NCBI RefSeq assembly: GCF_002979975.1
Contig: NZ_PCQD01000009.1
Span: 1 to 64,000, forward strand
Origin: Pseudomonas sp. MYb185
Lineage (GTDB): Bacteria > Pseudomonadota > Gammaproteobacteria > Pseudomonadales > Pseudomonadaceae
DNA: 64,000 nt
Direction of reading: 5' to 3'
The translations under genes were made by a program, and so were the position numbers. The notes under the pieces are model-generated. The model was not told the DNA's origin, searched no databases, and was given only the letters and a program-made list of their open reading frames with translations. The stretch's first letter is position 1, and each line of letters starts with the position of its first letter. Of the stretch, positions 1-7,631 are shown one piece after another.

Positions 1-54
1 CCCCCCCCCCAATGTCAGAGCTTGCGATGATAGCTCCCCTTCACGGTTACCTAC

Positions 55-456
55 CTAACCGAACAGCCATCCATGCAGCAGCCGACCTGGCATGAGAGCA
101 AAGGCGCCCGCTATCAGAACTCCGCCGACATAGACGCCAAGCATATGCGCCCGATGGGCGATAAGCTGATGCCGCCGTGCGGCCCTGATGGCCAAGGGGA
201 TGCACACCAGCACCACCGCACTGAAAATATGAATCAAGCCGAAGTGGCCGCCCAGACTCGGGCCGACCTGGGCAGGCATGAACAGGGCGATGATTGCCGT
301 GCTCAGCATCAGTGCCACATAGATCCGGCCAAGCCCGCGGTGAGAGGGCGTCCCCTTTGCCCTCAGTAGCAGGTAACCGCCAATCAGGAAGGCGGGGACC
401 ACTGTTGCCAGATGAGCGTAAGCGAGGTGCAGGTAGGTGGGGTACAAAGTCTCCAT
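55..456 (-). CDS. DUF2306-like integral membrane protein
   Basis: A 133-residue hydrophobic protein with about four predicted membrane segments (roughly residues 10-28, 45-62, 72-90 and 103-122). Between them lie the features I associate with DUF2306-type membrane proteins: an HRGLGR motif near residue 39, a central FGLIH and a C-terminal MPGR. The stop is CTA at 55-57. The start ATG (454-456) is preceded by a strong AAGGGGAG ribosome-binding site. The cellular role is unknown. The gene stands 21 bases downstream of the first copy of the duplicated unknown protein on the same strand, so the two may be co-transcribed. The family assignment rests on motif memory, not on a search. Confidence 0.7.
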   Translation of the reverse strand: METLYPTYLHLAYAHLATVVPAFLIGGYLLLRAKGTPSHRGLGRIYVALMLSTAIIALFMPAQVGPSLGGHFGLIHIFSAVVLVCIPLAIRAARRHQLIAHRAHMLGVYVGGVLIAGAFALMPGRLLHGWLFG

Positions 457-477
457 CCTGCTCCCCTTATCCAGACC

Positions 478-1530
478 TCATTGATCGTCTCCATCTGGCC
501 GCAGCAAGCTGTCGAAGGCGCCCGGCGCTATCACAATCTTTCGCTTTTTTCTCAGCTTGCTCACTACGGGGTCAAAATGCTGGAGGATATTCTGGTGTGC
601 TTCCTGCAGCCAGTTCTCCGCCTGCTTCCACGCCTGGTCCAGACGGCGCTCTACCTCGCTGAACTCTTCTTCCATCTGCCGGCAATCCGAGAGGAAATGT
701 CGCCAACGGGTGCGCTCAAGGGCAACCGCATTATTGAACAGGAACAGGTAGTTGGCTTCCCCATGCTCACTCGTATCCTTCATGAATACGGCAGGGCTAT
801 CGCGCACGAATGACTGGCTGAGTTCGGTCCAGCGCTGCTGGAGGTAGTGGAACCACTGCCGCTGCAACTCTTCTAGCTGTTGCTCCAGGCCACCGGCATC
901 CACTTGCATGTCCCAGAGCACACCGTCCTTTTCCTGTTTGCCGTGGTTCTTACCGTGAACATACTCATGGGGCAGCAAACACTGGATCAGATCCCGCCCC
1001 TGTTCTTCAAGCTGATCCGTTATATGACTGGCCAACGAACTGAGGGTGGCGTAATGCAGCTTGCCATCGATGATCAGTCGTGCCCAACGGGAAAACCGCA
1101 GCGCGTAGTAGTCCCGCTGCTGGTAATCCTCAATCTCCCTGCCGTTCACTTCTTCCTGGAACAGGTAATCGTCAACGTCGTAATCATGCAAGGTGCCGAA
1201 GTCGAGCAGGCTGGCATTCTCAGCCATGGACTCGTTGAGCCAGATCATGTCTTCGCCGATACCGGTGGTGAGCAGTTTGGCCCAGTTGAGATGCTCAAGT
1301 TTCGACAGTGGCAGATCGCGCCATATTTTCCGGGCGTTTTCGGCGGTACAGGAGATATCCAGCAACTCACCGAGCAATACGGCGTCCACCCTTCTGCTGG
1401 CGGCCTCACCCATGGTCGCACGAAACCGCTCCTGCTGATCCGCTGGCCAGGAGTGATAAAGCGGTTCCGCCGCCATCAGGGCCTTGCGGGCTGCGACTTT
1501 TATTACATTGTCATCCATGAGCGACACCAT
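478..1530 (-). CDS. Unknown 350-aa protein, tandem paralogue copy A
   Basis: A 350-residue soluble, acidic protein with no signal peptide and no domain I recognise. It is rich in Trp, Glu and Gln in the middle and ends in a basic RKKRK stretch followed by an acidic tail. A probable amphipathic or coiled segment (residues about 215-245, rich in Leu/Glu/Gln) is visible. Copy B at 2460-3512 has exactly the same length and about 86% identity by hand count; most differences lie in residues 30-80. The GTG/ATG region has no obvious Shine-Dalgarno; an alternative ATG lies at 1518, where both copies read MDDN. Upstream, at 1597-1610, TTGAA-N4-ATCAA resembles an Anr/FNR box and is absent from copy B. 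The function is not known. Confidence 0.8.
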   Translation of the reverse strand: MVSLMDDNVIKVAARKALMAAEPLYHSWPADQQERFRATMGEAASRRVDAVLLGELLDISCTAENARKIWRDLPLSKLEHLNWAKLLTTGIGEDMIWLNESMAENASLLDFGTLHDYDVDDYLFQEEVNGREIEDYQQRDYYALRFSRWARLIIDGKLHYATLSSLASHITDQLEEQGRDLIQCLLPHEYVHGKNHGKQEKDGVLWDMQVDAGGLEQQLEELQRQWFHYLQQRWTELSQSFVRDSPAVFMKDTSEHGEANYLFLFNNAVALERTRWRHFLSDCRQMEEEFSEVERRLDQAWKQAENWLQEAHQNILQHFDPVVSKLRKKRKIVIAPGAFDSLLRPDGDDQ

Positions 1531-1987
1531 TGAGTTTGTGAGGGTGGCGTGTGTTGTGATTCTGGCACGAATCCGAGGCGACGCTCACGCCTCGGCTTGA
1601 AATAGATCAAGTACATTTCTGATGGCCACGACCCAGTCACATTTTTGCATACCCATTTTGCATTGAGCTGTGCTTTCCGAAATGTTGACTATTCATATGC
1701 CGGCCGCATTCAGGCTTGCGATAACAAGCACAGGCATATTTCAGATAAGGGAGAAGCAAAAAGGGGGCAGGTATATTTTCCACAGGCCTGCACTGCTGTG
1801 CTCCTGATCCCGTCGGACCAGGTCTCAGCTGGCTGACAAGCGCGTGTCATCAATGGCACCAGTAACAAGTCCGGTCAAACGAGTGGTTGGTCAAACGAAG
1901 AAAGAGCGAGGTATCGATCGCCAGGCCGTTTTCCTGGATCATCGATGTCATGCGGAAACCTGCACCTGCCTGATGAGTATGCAAGCC
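1531..1987. other. Intergenic region between copy A and the sRNA
   Basis: No convincing gene is seen in these 457 bases. The first 50 or so bases upstream of copy A are homologous to the region upstream of copy B (3513-3565). At 1597-1610 there is a TTGAA-N4-ATCAA sequence, one mismatch from the Anr/FNR consensus TTGAT-N4-ATCAA, about 70 bases before the start of copy A. The rest is of mixed composition. Short open frames here have no ribosome-binding site and atypical composition. Confidence 0.5.
1597..1610. promoter_or_regulatory. Candidate Anr/FNR box
   Basis: The sequence reads TTGAAATAGATCAA, which matches the dyad TTGAT-N4-ATCAA of Anr/FNR-type oxygen-sensing regulators with one mismatch in the left half-site. 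It lies about 70 bases upstream of the copy A start codon. No promoter elements were confidently assigned, so this is a sequence match only. Confidence 0.3.
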
Positions 1988-2018
1988 ATAAAGCCCAAAG
2001 GGGAGCTTCCGCTCCCCT
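1988..2018 (-). terminator. Rho-independent terminator of the CrcZ-like sRNA
   Basis: A perfect 8-bp stem (AGGGGAGC / GCTCCCCT, tetraloop GGAA on the minus strand, 1999-2018) is followed on the minus strand by TTTGGGCTTTAT. It closes the sRNA immediately after its last AACAAGAACAA motif. Confidence 0.8.
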
Positions 2019-2260
2019 AATGGTTGTTCTTGTTTTTCTTGAGCTGTTTCTTGTTCTTTTGAGCCGGTGGCAGTGCCACCCTGAAACCCGTCCCGGGTTG
2101 TCTAAAGCAAGCGGATTGTTTTGGATGCGCAGGAAAGTCGCTTCCCATTCTCCAAAAAAATCAGTTTGCTGCACTCGCACGTTTTGTTCTTGTTGTGTGT
2201 GGAGCTGAATCTTGTTTTTGTTATTGAGTTTTGCGCTTCGCGTTATTATTTTTGTTGTGC
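1988..2260 (-). ncRNA. crcZ: CrcZ/CrcY-family Crc/Hfq-sequestering small RNA
   Basis: The minus-strand transcript would begin GCACAACAAAAATAATAAC, close to the 5' end I remember for Pseudomonas CrcZ, and end in a terminator hairpin at 1999-2018. About 272 nt are predicted. Five clusters of the catabolite-activity motif AAnAAnAA are spread along it: two near the 5' end, then AACAAGAACAA, AAGAACAAGAA and AAAAACAAGAACAA. In Pseudomonas these motifs bind Hfq-Crc, relieving translational repression when poor carbon sources activate CbrAB. A sigma-54 promoter sits 11 bases upstream and a CbrB-like dyad lies further upstream. The known P. aeruginosa RNA is longer (about 400 nt) and lies next to cbrB, which is not seen here, so this may be the CrcY or CrcX paralogue. 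It is located between the two tandem paralogues. Confidence 0.85.
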
Positions 2261-2270
2261 TTAATACAAA

Positions 2271-2285
2271 GCAGGTTACGTGCCA
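2271..2285 (-). promoter_or_regulatory. Sigma-54 (-24/-12) promoter of the sRNA
   Basis: The minus strand reads TGGCACGTAACCTGCTT, with the GG and GC dinucleotides in the exact spacing of the RpoN consensus TGGCAC-N5-TTGCW; one T of the -12 element is replaced by C. The predicted start at about 2260 is 11 bases after the GC. CrcZ and CrcY genes are known to use RpoN promoters activated by CbrB. Confidence 0.85.
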
Positions 2286-2353
2286 GCTTTAAATATTTGA
2301 TAAAAATCAATGCCTTATGTAAAAGCAGCAATATCAGAGCCAGCCCTCCATGG

Positions 2354-2408
2354 GGTAAGTGCTACCTTTCACCCCACTTGAGTGTTACCGAATGTGCGAG
2401 CGGTAGCA
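2354..2408. promoter_or_regulatory. Candidate CbrB enhancer (upstream activating sequence)
   Basis: TGTTAC (2383-2388), exactly 14 bases, then GTAGCA (2403-2408). This differs in one base from the dyad TGTTAC-N14-GTAACA that I recall for CbrB. A second small palindrome, GGTA-N5-TACC (2354-2366), adds a further possible subsite. The dyad is 100-125 bases upstream of the sigma-54 promoter, a normal distance for an enhancer-binding activator. The consensus is quoted from memory. Confidence 0.55.
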
Positions 2409-2459
2409 GAAAAGGGGTCAGATAAGCGCTGGCATCCAGAGGCACCCCTTACCCAGACC

Positions 2460-3512
2460 TTATTGATCGTCTTCATCCGGCCGCAGCAAGCTATCGAAGG
2501 CACCCGGCGCTATCACAATCTTCCGTTTTTTCCTCAGTCTGGTCACCCTTGGGTCATAGTTCTGCAGGATGTTCTGGTGGGCTTCCTGCAACCAGTTTTC
2601 CGCCTGTTTCCACGCCTGCTCCAGATGGCGTTCCACCTCGCTGAACGTTTTCTCCATCTGCCGGCAATCCGAGAGAAACTGCCGCCAACGGGTGCGCTCA
2701 AGAGCTACCGCATTGTTGAACAGGAAAAGGTAGTTGGCTTCACCATGCTCACTCGTATCCTTCATGAATACGGCAGGCGCATCATGCGTGAATGACTGGC
2801 TGAGTTCGGTCCAGCGCTGCTGGAGGTAGTGGAACCACTGCCGCTCCAGTTCCTCGAGCTGTTGCTCCAGGCCACCCGCATCCACTTGCATGTCCCAGAG
2901 CACACCGTCCTTTTCCTGTTTTCCATGATTCTTGCCATGAACATACTCATGGGGCAGCAGACGCTGGATCATGTCCTGCCCCTGCTCTTCAAGCTGATCC
3001 GTTACATGAGTAGCCAACGAGCTGAGGGTGGCGTAGTGCAGTTTGTCATCGATGATCAGGCGCGCCCAACGGGGAAACCGCAGCGCGTAGTACTCCCGTT
3101 TCTGGTAGCCCTCGATCTCCCTGCCGTTCACCTCTTCCTGGAACAGGTAATCGTCAACGTCGTAATCATGCAGGGTACCGAAGTCGAGCAGACTGACATT
3201 CTCGGCCATGGACTCGTTGAGCCAGATCATGTCTTCACCGATACCGGTGGTGAGCAGTTTCGCCCAGTTGAGGTCGTTGACTGCTGACAGGGGCAAGTCA
3301 CGCCAGACATCTCTGGCATTTTCAGGGGCGCAGGCCATGCCCTGCAGTTCGCCGAGCAACACAGCATCCACCCTGTTGCTGGCGGTCTCGCTCATGGTCG
3401 CGCGAAATCGCTCCTGCTGATCCGATGACCAGGAGTGATAAAGAGGTTCCGCCGCCATCAGGGCCTTGCGGGCTGCTGCTCTTATTGCATTGTCATCCAT
3501 GGGCGGCACCAT
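2460..3512 (-). CDS. Unknown 350-aa protein, tandem paralogue copy B
   Basis: Same length as copy A (350 residues) and about 86% identical, with long invariant blocks such as the segment containing DMIWLNESMAEN and the C-terminal KKRKIVIAPGAFDSLLRP. No known domain was recognised. An open frame extends upstream to 3635, but homology to copy A (MVPPMDD against MVSLMDD) sets the start at 3512 or the internal ATG at 3500. Neither has a good Shine-Dalgarno. Homology between the copies extends about 50 bases upstream of the start and about 10 bases past the stop, which defines the duplicated unit. The control region of the CrcZ-like sRNA starts about 50 bases past the stop codon. Confidence 0.8.
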   Translation of the reverse strand: MVPPMDDNAIRAAARKALMAAEPLYHSWSSDQQERFRATMSETASNRVDAVLLGELQGMACAPENARDVWRDLPLSAVNDLNWAKLLTTGIGEDMIWLNESMAENVSLLDFGTLHDYDVDDYLFQEEVNGREIEGYQKREYYALRFPRWARLIIDDKLHYATLSSLATHVTDQLEEQGQDMIQRLLPHEYVHGKNHGKQEKDGVLWDMQVDAGGLEQQLEELERQWFHYLQQRWTELSQSFTHDAPAVFMKDTSEHGEANYLFLFNNAVALERTRWRQFLSDCRQMEKTFSEVERHLEQAWKQAENWLQEAHQNILQNYDPRVTRLRKKRKIVIAPGAFDSLLRPDEDDQ

Positions 3513-3750
3513 TGAGTTTGTGAGGATGGCGTGTGTGTTGTGATTCTGGCATAAGCCCAGGCGACGGGCAGGAAACCCAGCAACCTGTCCAGAACACTGA
3601 AAACCATGTCCCACTATGGCATTGTCGACCTTCACAAAGAGAACAACCAGGTGCGGCCGGTAGCCAGAGCGACTGCATTCCAGATCATGACAGCCTGAGA
3701 ATCAGCTGCGACAGCGGCCAGGTTCCAATGCCATATACCATCTCCACCCG

Positions 3751-3859
3751 CGTCATTGCGAGCCGCGTAGCGGCGTGGCAACCCACGGGGCTGGCAATCC
3801 AGTGTTGGCGGGGGCTCGGTGTTCATGGATTGCTTCGTCCTCCGGACTCGCAATGACGC
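3751..3859. repeat. CGTCATTGCGAG...GGATTGC inverted-repeat element, copy 1
   Basis: The left arm (3751-3777) starts CGTCATTGCGAGCCGCG and the right arm (3825-3859) reads CATGGATTGCTTCG and ends CTCGCAATGACGCG, so the ends are inverted copies. A second element with the same ends lies at 51601-51760. The pattern resembles a widely distributed non-autonomous palindromic repeat. No transposase is encoded. Confidence 0.7.
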
Positions 3860-3921
3860 GGTTCTGCTCAGATACATTCTCCCAGAACAGTGCATCCAAG
3901 CTTTTAGCCATATCGGTGAAT

Positions 3922-3945
3922 GGCGTAGCGCAGGCGCGCTACACC
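3922..3945. repeat. REP-like palindrome (GCGTAGCGC family)
   Basis: GGCGTAGCGC, a short loop and GCGCTACACC form an imperfect hairpin. Members of the same family recur at 8790, 13229, 16700, 16772, in the 22160-22712 array, at 24095-24260 and at 59288. Confidence 0.75.
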
Positions 3946-4072
3946 CCATACCTCACCGAAGCAACAGCGAACGGACAGCAAAGGGGCAGCAACAGGCACT
4001 CCAGGGCTGAATTAAACGGTACGGCGCTCTATACTCCCTGCATCTTGCTTGCCAGGAATGAAAGGAGACACC

Positions 4073-5455
4073 ATGCCAATATCCCCTGGTCGCAGACTGC
4101 TGGCGCTGCTGACACTGGGTTCCCTTACCGCATTCGTCTCTCTTGGTGCCCAGGCACAGCCGCTGGCGCTGGACTTTGAAGAAGCACAAGAGCGCCTCTC
4201 GCATGTCTCCGATGCCCTGGCCAGCTCACGCAGCCAGGTGGAGAGCCGTCGCCAGTTGGCCGAGGCCAGCCGCAGTTTGTCCTACCCGGATGTCTCCATT
4301 GACATCCGCCGCCTGCACTTCCAGAAAAGCCTCAAGCTTCCACTGGGTTCGCTGGAGCCGGTAGCTGAGGCCTTCGATATCTCCAGTCCGCTGGAGTTCG
4401 CAGAAAAGGATTGGCGTACCCGCCCGATCGTGACGGCGACGATGCCGGTCTGGACTGGTGGGCAAATCAGCGCTGCCAAGGCCGCCGCCAATGCAGCGGC
4501 GGACGAAGCCGACGCCCTGCTGGCCCGCGCCGGCCAGGATGAGACCGTGCAACTGGTGGAGGCCTACTTCGGGCAGCAGTTGGCGCAACAGGTTGTCGCG
4601 GTGCGACTGGAGGTTCGCAACGGCTTGCAGGAGCATTACGAACATGCGCGCAAACTGGAGCATGAGGGTTTTGCCACTCGCGCCCAGCTGTTGCAGGCGC
4701 AGGTGGCACTGGATAATGCCGAGCGCGAATACCTCAAGGCAATCAATGACCTGCGCGGTGCTGAAGCGGCACTGGCCGGCCTGTTGCGCAGTGAGGTTCC
4801 CATTCAACCCTTGTCGCCGCTGTTTGTAGTACAGGCACCGCTTGAACCCGTTGAATATTTTGTCGAGACAGCAGTGCGCCAGCACCCCGGCCTGGAGCAA
4901 TTGCGCGCGGTAGGCGAGCAGGCCCGGCAAAAGGTTCTGGCGGAACAGGCCAATTGGAAACCGCGGGTGTATCTGTTCGGCCAATATGACCTGAAACGCG
5001 AAGATGCACTGCTCACCGAATCCGACTGGGCCTTTGGGGTCGGGGTGAGTTACACGCTGTTTTCCAATACCGATCGCCATCGCCAGGTGGGTGCGGCGCG
5101 CAGTCAACAACTGCAGGTGGAGCACGGTTTGCGCGATACCGCCGTCAAACTGGAAATTGGTGTGGCACGCGCCTGGCTGGCAGCCGACAGCGCGCGCCAG
5201 CAATTTACCCTGCTGGAAAGTGCCCTGGACAGCGCCGAAGAAAACCTGCGCTTGCAGGGCTTGTCGTTCCAGGAGGGGCAGGCAACCTCCCTCGATGTGA
5301 TCGATGCCCGCCTCCAGCTGGGCAAAACCCGCACTGATCGCGCGCTGGCAGCCTGGGAGTTTGATCTTGCCTTGATTCAGTTGCTGGATGTCAGCGGACA
5401 GACCAGCCGCTATAGCCATTACCTTCGCCAAGCCGACAAAGTGCTTCCACCATGA
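4073..5455 (+). CDS. TolC-family outer-membrane efflux protein
   Basis: A 460-residue protein with an N-terminal signal peptide (cleavage after AQA, about residue 29) and the two Gln/Ala/Leu-rich helical repeats of OEP (TolC) proteins. The length is normal for the family. It should form a trimeric outer-membrane and periplasmic channel. A TTG start at 4049 is possible, but ATG 4073 has AAAGGAG five bases before it and begins directly with the signal peptide, so it was preferred. The stop overlaps the start of the HlyD gene by four bases (ATGA), placing it first in a four-gene exporter operon. The substrate cannot be told from sequence. Confidence 0.9.
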   Translation: MPISPGRRLLALLTLGSLTAFVSLGAQAQPLALDFEEAQERLSHVSDALASSRSQVESRRQLAEASRSLSYPDVSIDIRRLHFQKSLKLPLGSLEPVAEAFDISSPLEFAEKDWRTRPIVTATMPVWTGGQISAAKAAANAAADEADALLARAGQDETVQLVEAYFGQQLAQQVVAVRLEVRNGLQEHYEHARKLEHEGFATRAQLLQAQVALDNAEREYLKAINDLRGAEAALAGLLRSEVPIQPLSPLFVVQAPLEPVEYFVETAVRQHPGLEQLRAVGEQARQKVLAEQANWKPRVYLFGQYDLKREDALLTESDWAFGVGVSYTLFSNTDRHRQVGAARSQQLQVEHGLRDTAVKLEIGVARAWLAADSARQQFTLLESALDSAEENLRLQGLSFQEGQATSLDVIDARLQLGKTRTDRALAAWEFDLALIQLLDVSGQTSRYSHYLRQADKVLPP

Positions 5456-6450
5456 CCAATACCCGCTCTGCCCTCCCTCGCCTGCTGTTACTGCTGGCTG
5501 TTTCACTGGCGCTGGCCGTCGTCATTGTCGGGCTCTGGCTGGCCTTTCGCACCACCACAGGATTGGTACAAGGCATGGCCGACGCCGATTCGGTCAAGGT
5601 ATCGGCAAAGATTCCGGCCCGGATTGCCGAACTGCATGTGCGCGAAGGTGAACGCGTCACTGCCGGGCAGCATCTGTTCACCCTCGACAGCCCTGAGGTG
5701 GAAGCCAAATTCCGCCAGGCCACGGCAGCACTGGATGCGGCCCGCGCCCAGGCGGAAAAGGCCAGCGAAGGGGCGCGCGTGGAGCAGATCAGTGCCGCCG
5801 AGGCCAACTGGCAGCGGGCAAAAGCCGCGTCGGACCTGGCGCGGACGACGGCCGTGCGCCTCGATCGTCTGCACAGTGAAGGCGTGGTTACCCGTCAGCA
5901 GCGCGATGAGGCCCTGGCCCAGGCAAGCGCCGCCGAAGCCCTGACCAGGGCTGCACGCGCGCAATACGACGAGGCCCTGGCCGGTGCCCGCCGCGAAGAC
6001 AGGGATGCGGCCGACGCCCAGGTACGCCAGGCCGAAGCAGCGGTAGCCGAGGTCACCGCGGCTCGCGATGAAGCCCTGGGACTGGCGCCCGCCGCCGGCG
6101 AAGTCAGCAAGCGTCTGGCCGATGTGGGCGAGCTGGTACCTGCCGGTTATCCGGTGTTCACGCTGGTGGATATCGACCACATGTGGGTGTCCTTAACCCT
6201 GCGGGAAGATCAGTTTGGCGCGGTGGGCATGGGTCACGCACTCAAGGGCGATATTCCTGCATTGGCGCTGACCGGGGTTGATTTTGAGGTGTACTTCATC
6301 AACCCGGCGGGCGATTTCGCCACCTGGCGGGCCACCCGGCAGTCGGCGGGCTACGATGTGAAAAGCTTTGAAGTGCGCGCCCGACCGGTGGAACCGGTTG
6401 CCAATTTCCGTCCGGGCATGAGTGTGCTGTTTCCGTGGCCACAACCCTGA
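5452..6450 (+). CDS. HlyD/EmrA-type periplasmic adaptor subunit
   Basis: 332 residues: one N-terminal membrane anchor (about 8-28), a biotinyl-lipoyl-like half (residues about 45-75, with SAKIPARIAELHVREGERV), a long Ala/Arg/Glu-rich coiled coil (about 80-205) and a beta-barrel part after AAGEVSKRLADVGELV. This is the arrangement of membrane-fusion proteins that connect inner-membrane transporters to TolC. It overlaps the TolC gene by four bases and the following permease by 16 bases, so translational coupling is likely. It resembles YhiI/YbhG-type adaptors, which work with ABC-2 permeases. Confidence 0.9.
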   Translation: MTNTRSALPRLLLLLAVSLALAVVIVGLWLAFRTTTGLVQGMADADSVKVSAKIPARIAELHVREGERVTAGQHLFTLDSPEVEAKFRQATAALDAARAQAEKASEGARVEQISAAEANWQRAKAASDLARTTAVRLDRLHSEGVVTRQQRDEALAQASAAEALTRAARAQYDEALAGARREDRDAADAQVRQAEAAVAEVTAARDEALGLAPAAGEVSKRLADVGELVPAGYPVFTLVDIDHMWVSLTLREDQFGAVGMGHALKGDIPALALTGVDFEVYFINPAGDFATWRATRQSAGYDVKSFEVRARPVEPVANFRPGMSVLFPWPQP

Positions 6451-7631
6451 ACGGAGCCGCCACCGGCTTTCGTGCATCGCTGCGCAGCTCGGCGCAACGC
6501 GAGTGGCGGTTTCTCTGTCACTCGCCCTGGGATATGGCCCTGATTACCTGGATTCCTTGGCTGACCATGATCCTGTTCGCAGCGATGTTCTACAGCGCCG
6601 TGCCTCGTGCGCTGCCGGTTGCCGTGGTGGATGACAGTCGCGGCCCGGTCAGCCGCGAGTTGATCCGCGCGCTGCACGCAGCGCCGGCATTGGACGTGCG
6701 CTCGCATCCACTGGATCTGCATCAGGCCTGGCCGCTGGTGCGTGCCATGCAAGTAGATGCGGTGATACATATTCCCGCCGATACCGATGATCAGATCCAG
6801 CGCGGTCAGCCCGCAACCCTGTTCGCGTTTTATAACGCCGCACTCACCACCGCGGGCGCCTCTGCTTTTCGTGATATCGATGCGGCGGTGAAAAGTCTTT
6901 CCGGTCGGATTGTGCTGGAACACACCGCCCTGCAACAGGGCGTGGATATCTTGAAGCCCGCCCCGGTCAGCGCCCAGGTAACCGTGCTGTTCAACCCGGC
7001 GCGCAGCTTTGAACAATTTCTGCTGGGCTTGGTGCTGCCTGCGGTGCTGCATCTGATGTTGTGCGTGGCCGTCACCAGTGCCTGCTGCCGCGAGCTGCGC
7101 GATGGCACTGCCGGACACTGGCTGGAGACATCTGGCGGCAACCTGCCGGGCGCCATTCTCGGCAAATGGCTGATCTATATCCTGGTGTTTTCCCTCTATG
7201 GTTTTGCCGCAGTGCTGTGGATGAGTGTCATTCGCGGTGATGGTATTGCCGGCTCACTGATGGCGCTGCTGGCAGGCCAGGTGCTGATGTACACCGCCTA
7301 CGCCGCCATCGGCTTGCTGTTGTCCGGCGTAATACGCAATATGGGCACCGCCTTGTCGGGCGTCGGCCTGTACGCCGGCACCTCGCTGGCTTTTTGCGGC
7401 GCCACCTTTCCCATCGACGGCGCATCCCTGTTCGCCCGCACCTGGCACTACCTCCTGCCCTTTACCAGCTATGTGAAACTGGATGCGGCGGAACGCTATC
7501 TGGCGGCGCCGGCGACAGTGACCTTCACCCATCTGGGAGCGCTGGTGTTATTTATCGTGATACCTGGGGCCATCGGTTATCGTGCTTACCGCCAAGCGGT
7601 TCTCGATCCTTCCACCTGGGGGCAGCGATGA
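6435..7631 (+). CDS. ABC-2 type permease (first of a pair)
   Basis: 398 residues. One membrane helix near residues 33-55 is followed by a large periplasmic domain (to about 190) and then five or six membrane helices. This is the ABC2_membrane_3 layout of YhhJ/YbhR/YbhS-like proteins. The GTG start at 6435 lies inside the HlyD gene; it is supported by the conserved N-terminal region (a stretch like QREWRFLCHSPWDM precedes the first helix). The gene overlaps the next permease by four bases. No Walker motifs are present, and no ATPase gene is found in this operon. Confidence 0.85.
   Translation: MATTLNGAATGFRASLRSSAQREWRFLCHSPWDMALITWIPWLTMILFAAMFYSAVPRALPVAVVDDSRGPVSRELIRALHAAPALDVRSHPLDLHQAWPLVRAMQVDAVIHIPADTDDQIQRGQPATLFAFYNAALTTAGASAFRDIDAAVKSLSGRIVLEHTALQQGVDILKPAPVSAQVTVLFNPARSFEQFLLGLVLPAVLHLMLCVAVTSACCRELRDGTAGHWLETSGGNLPGAILGKWLIYILVFSLYGFAAVLWMSVIRGDGIAGSLMALLAGQVLMYTAYAAIGLLLSGVIRNMGTALSGVGLYAGTSLAFCGATFPIDGASLFARTWHYLLPFTSYVKLDAAERYLAAPATVTFTHLGALVLFIVIPGAIGYRAYRQAVLDPSTWGQR

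Larger units (their letters stand above)
3513..4072. other. Intergenic region with two repeat elements
   Basis: No gene is supported in these 560 bases. The part next to copy B (to about 3565) is homologous to the region upstream of copy A. A palindromic CGTCATTGCGAG-type element lies at 3751-3859 and a GCGTAGCGC palindrome at 3922-3945. The final 40 bases must hold the promoter and ribosome-binding site of the exporter operon; no clear -35/-10 pair was assigned. Confidence 0.6.

Noticed and set aside
1875-2180. A 101-codon open frame on the minus strand over the sRNA
   Set aside because: It overlaps the CrcZ-like RNA and its terminator, begins inside the transcript without a ribosome-binding site, and its peptide has no recognisable features.
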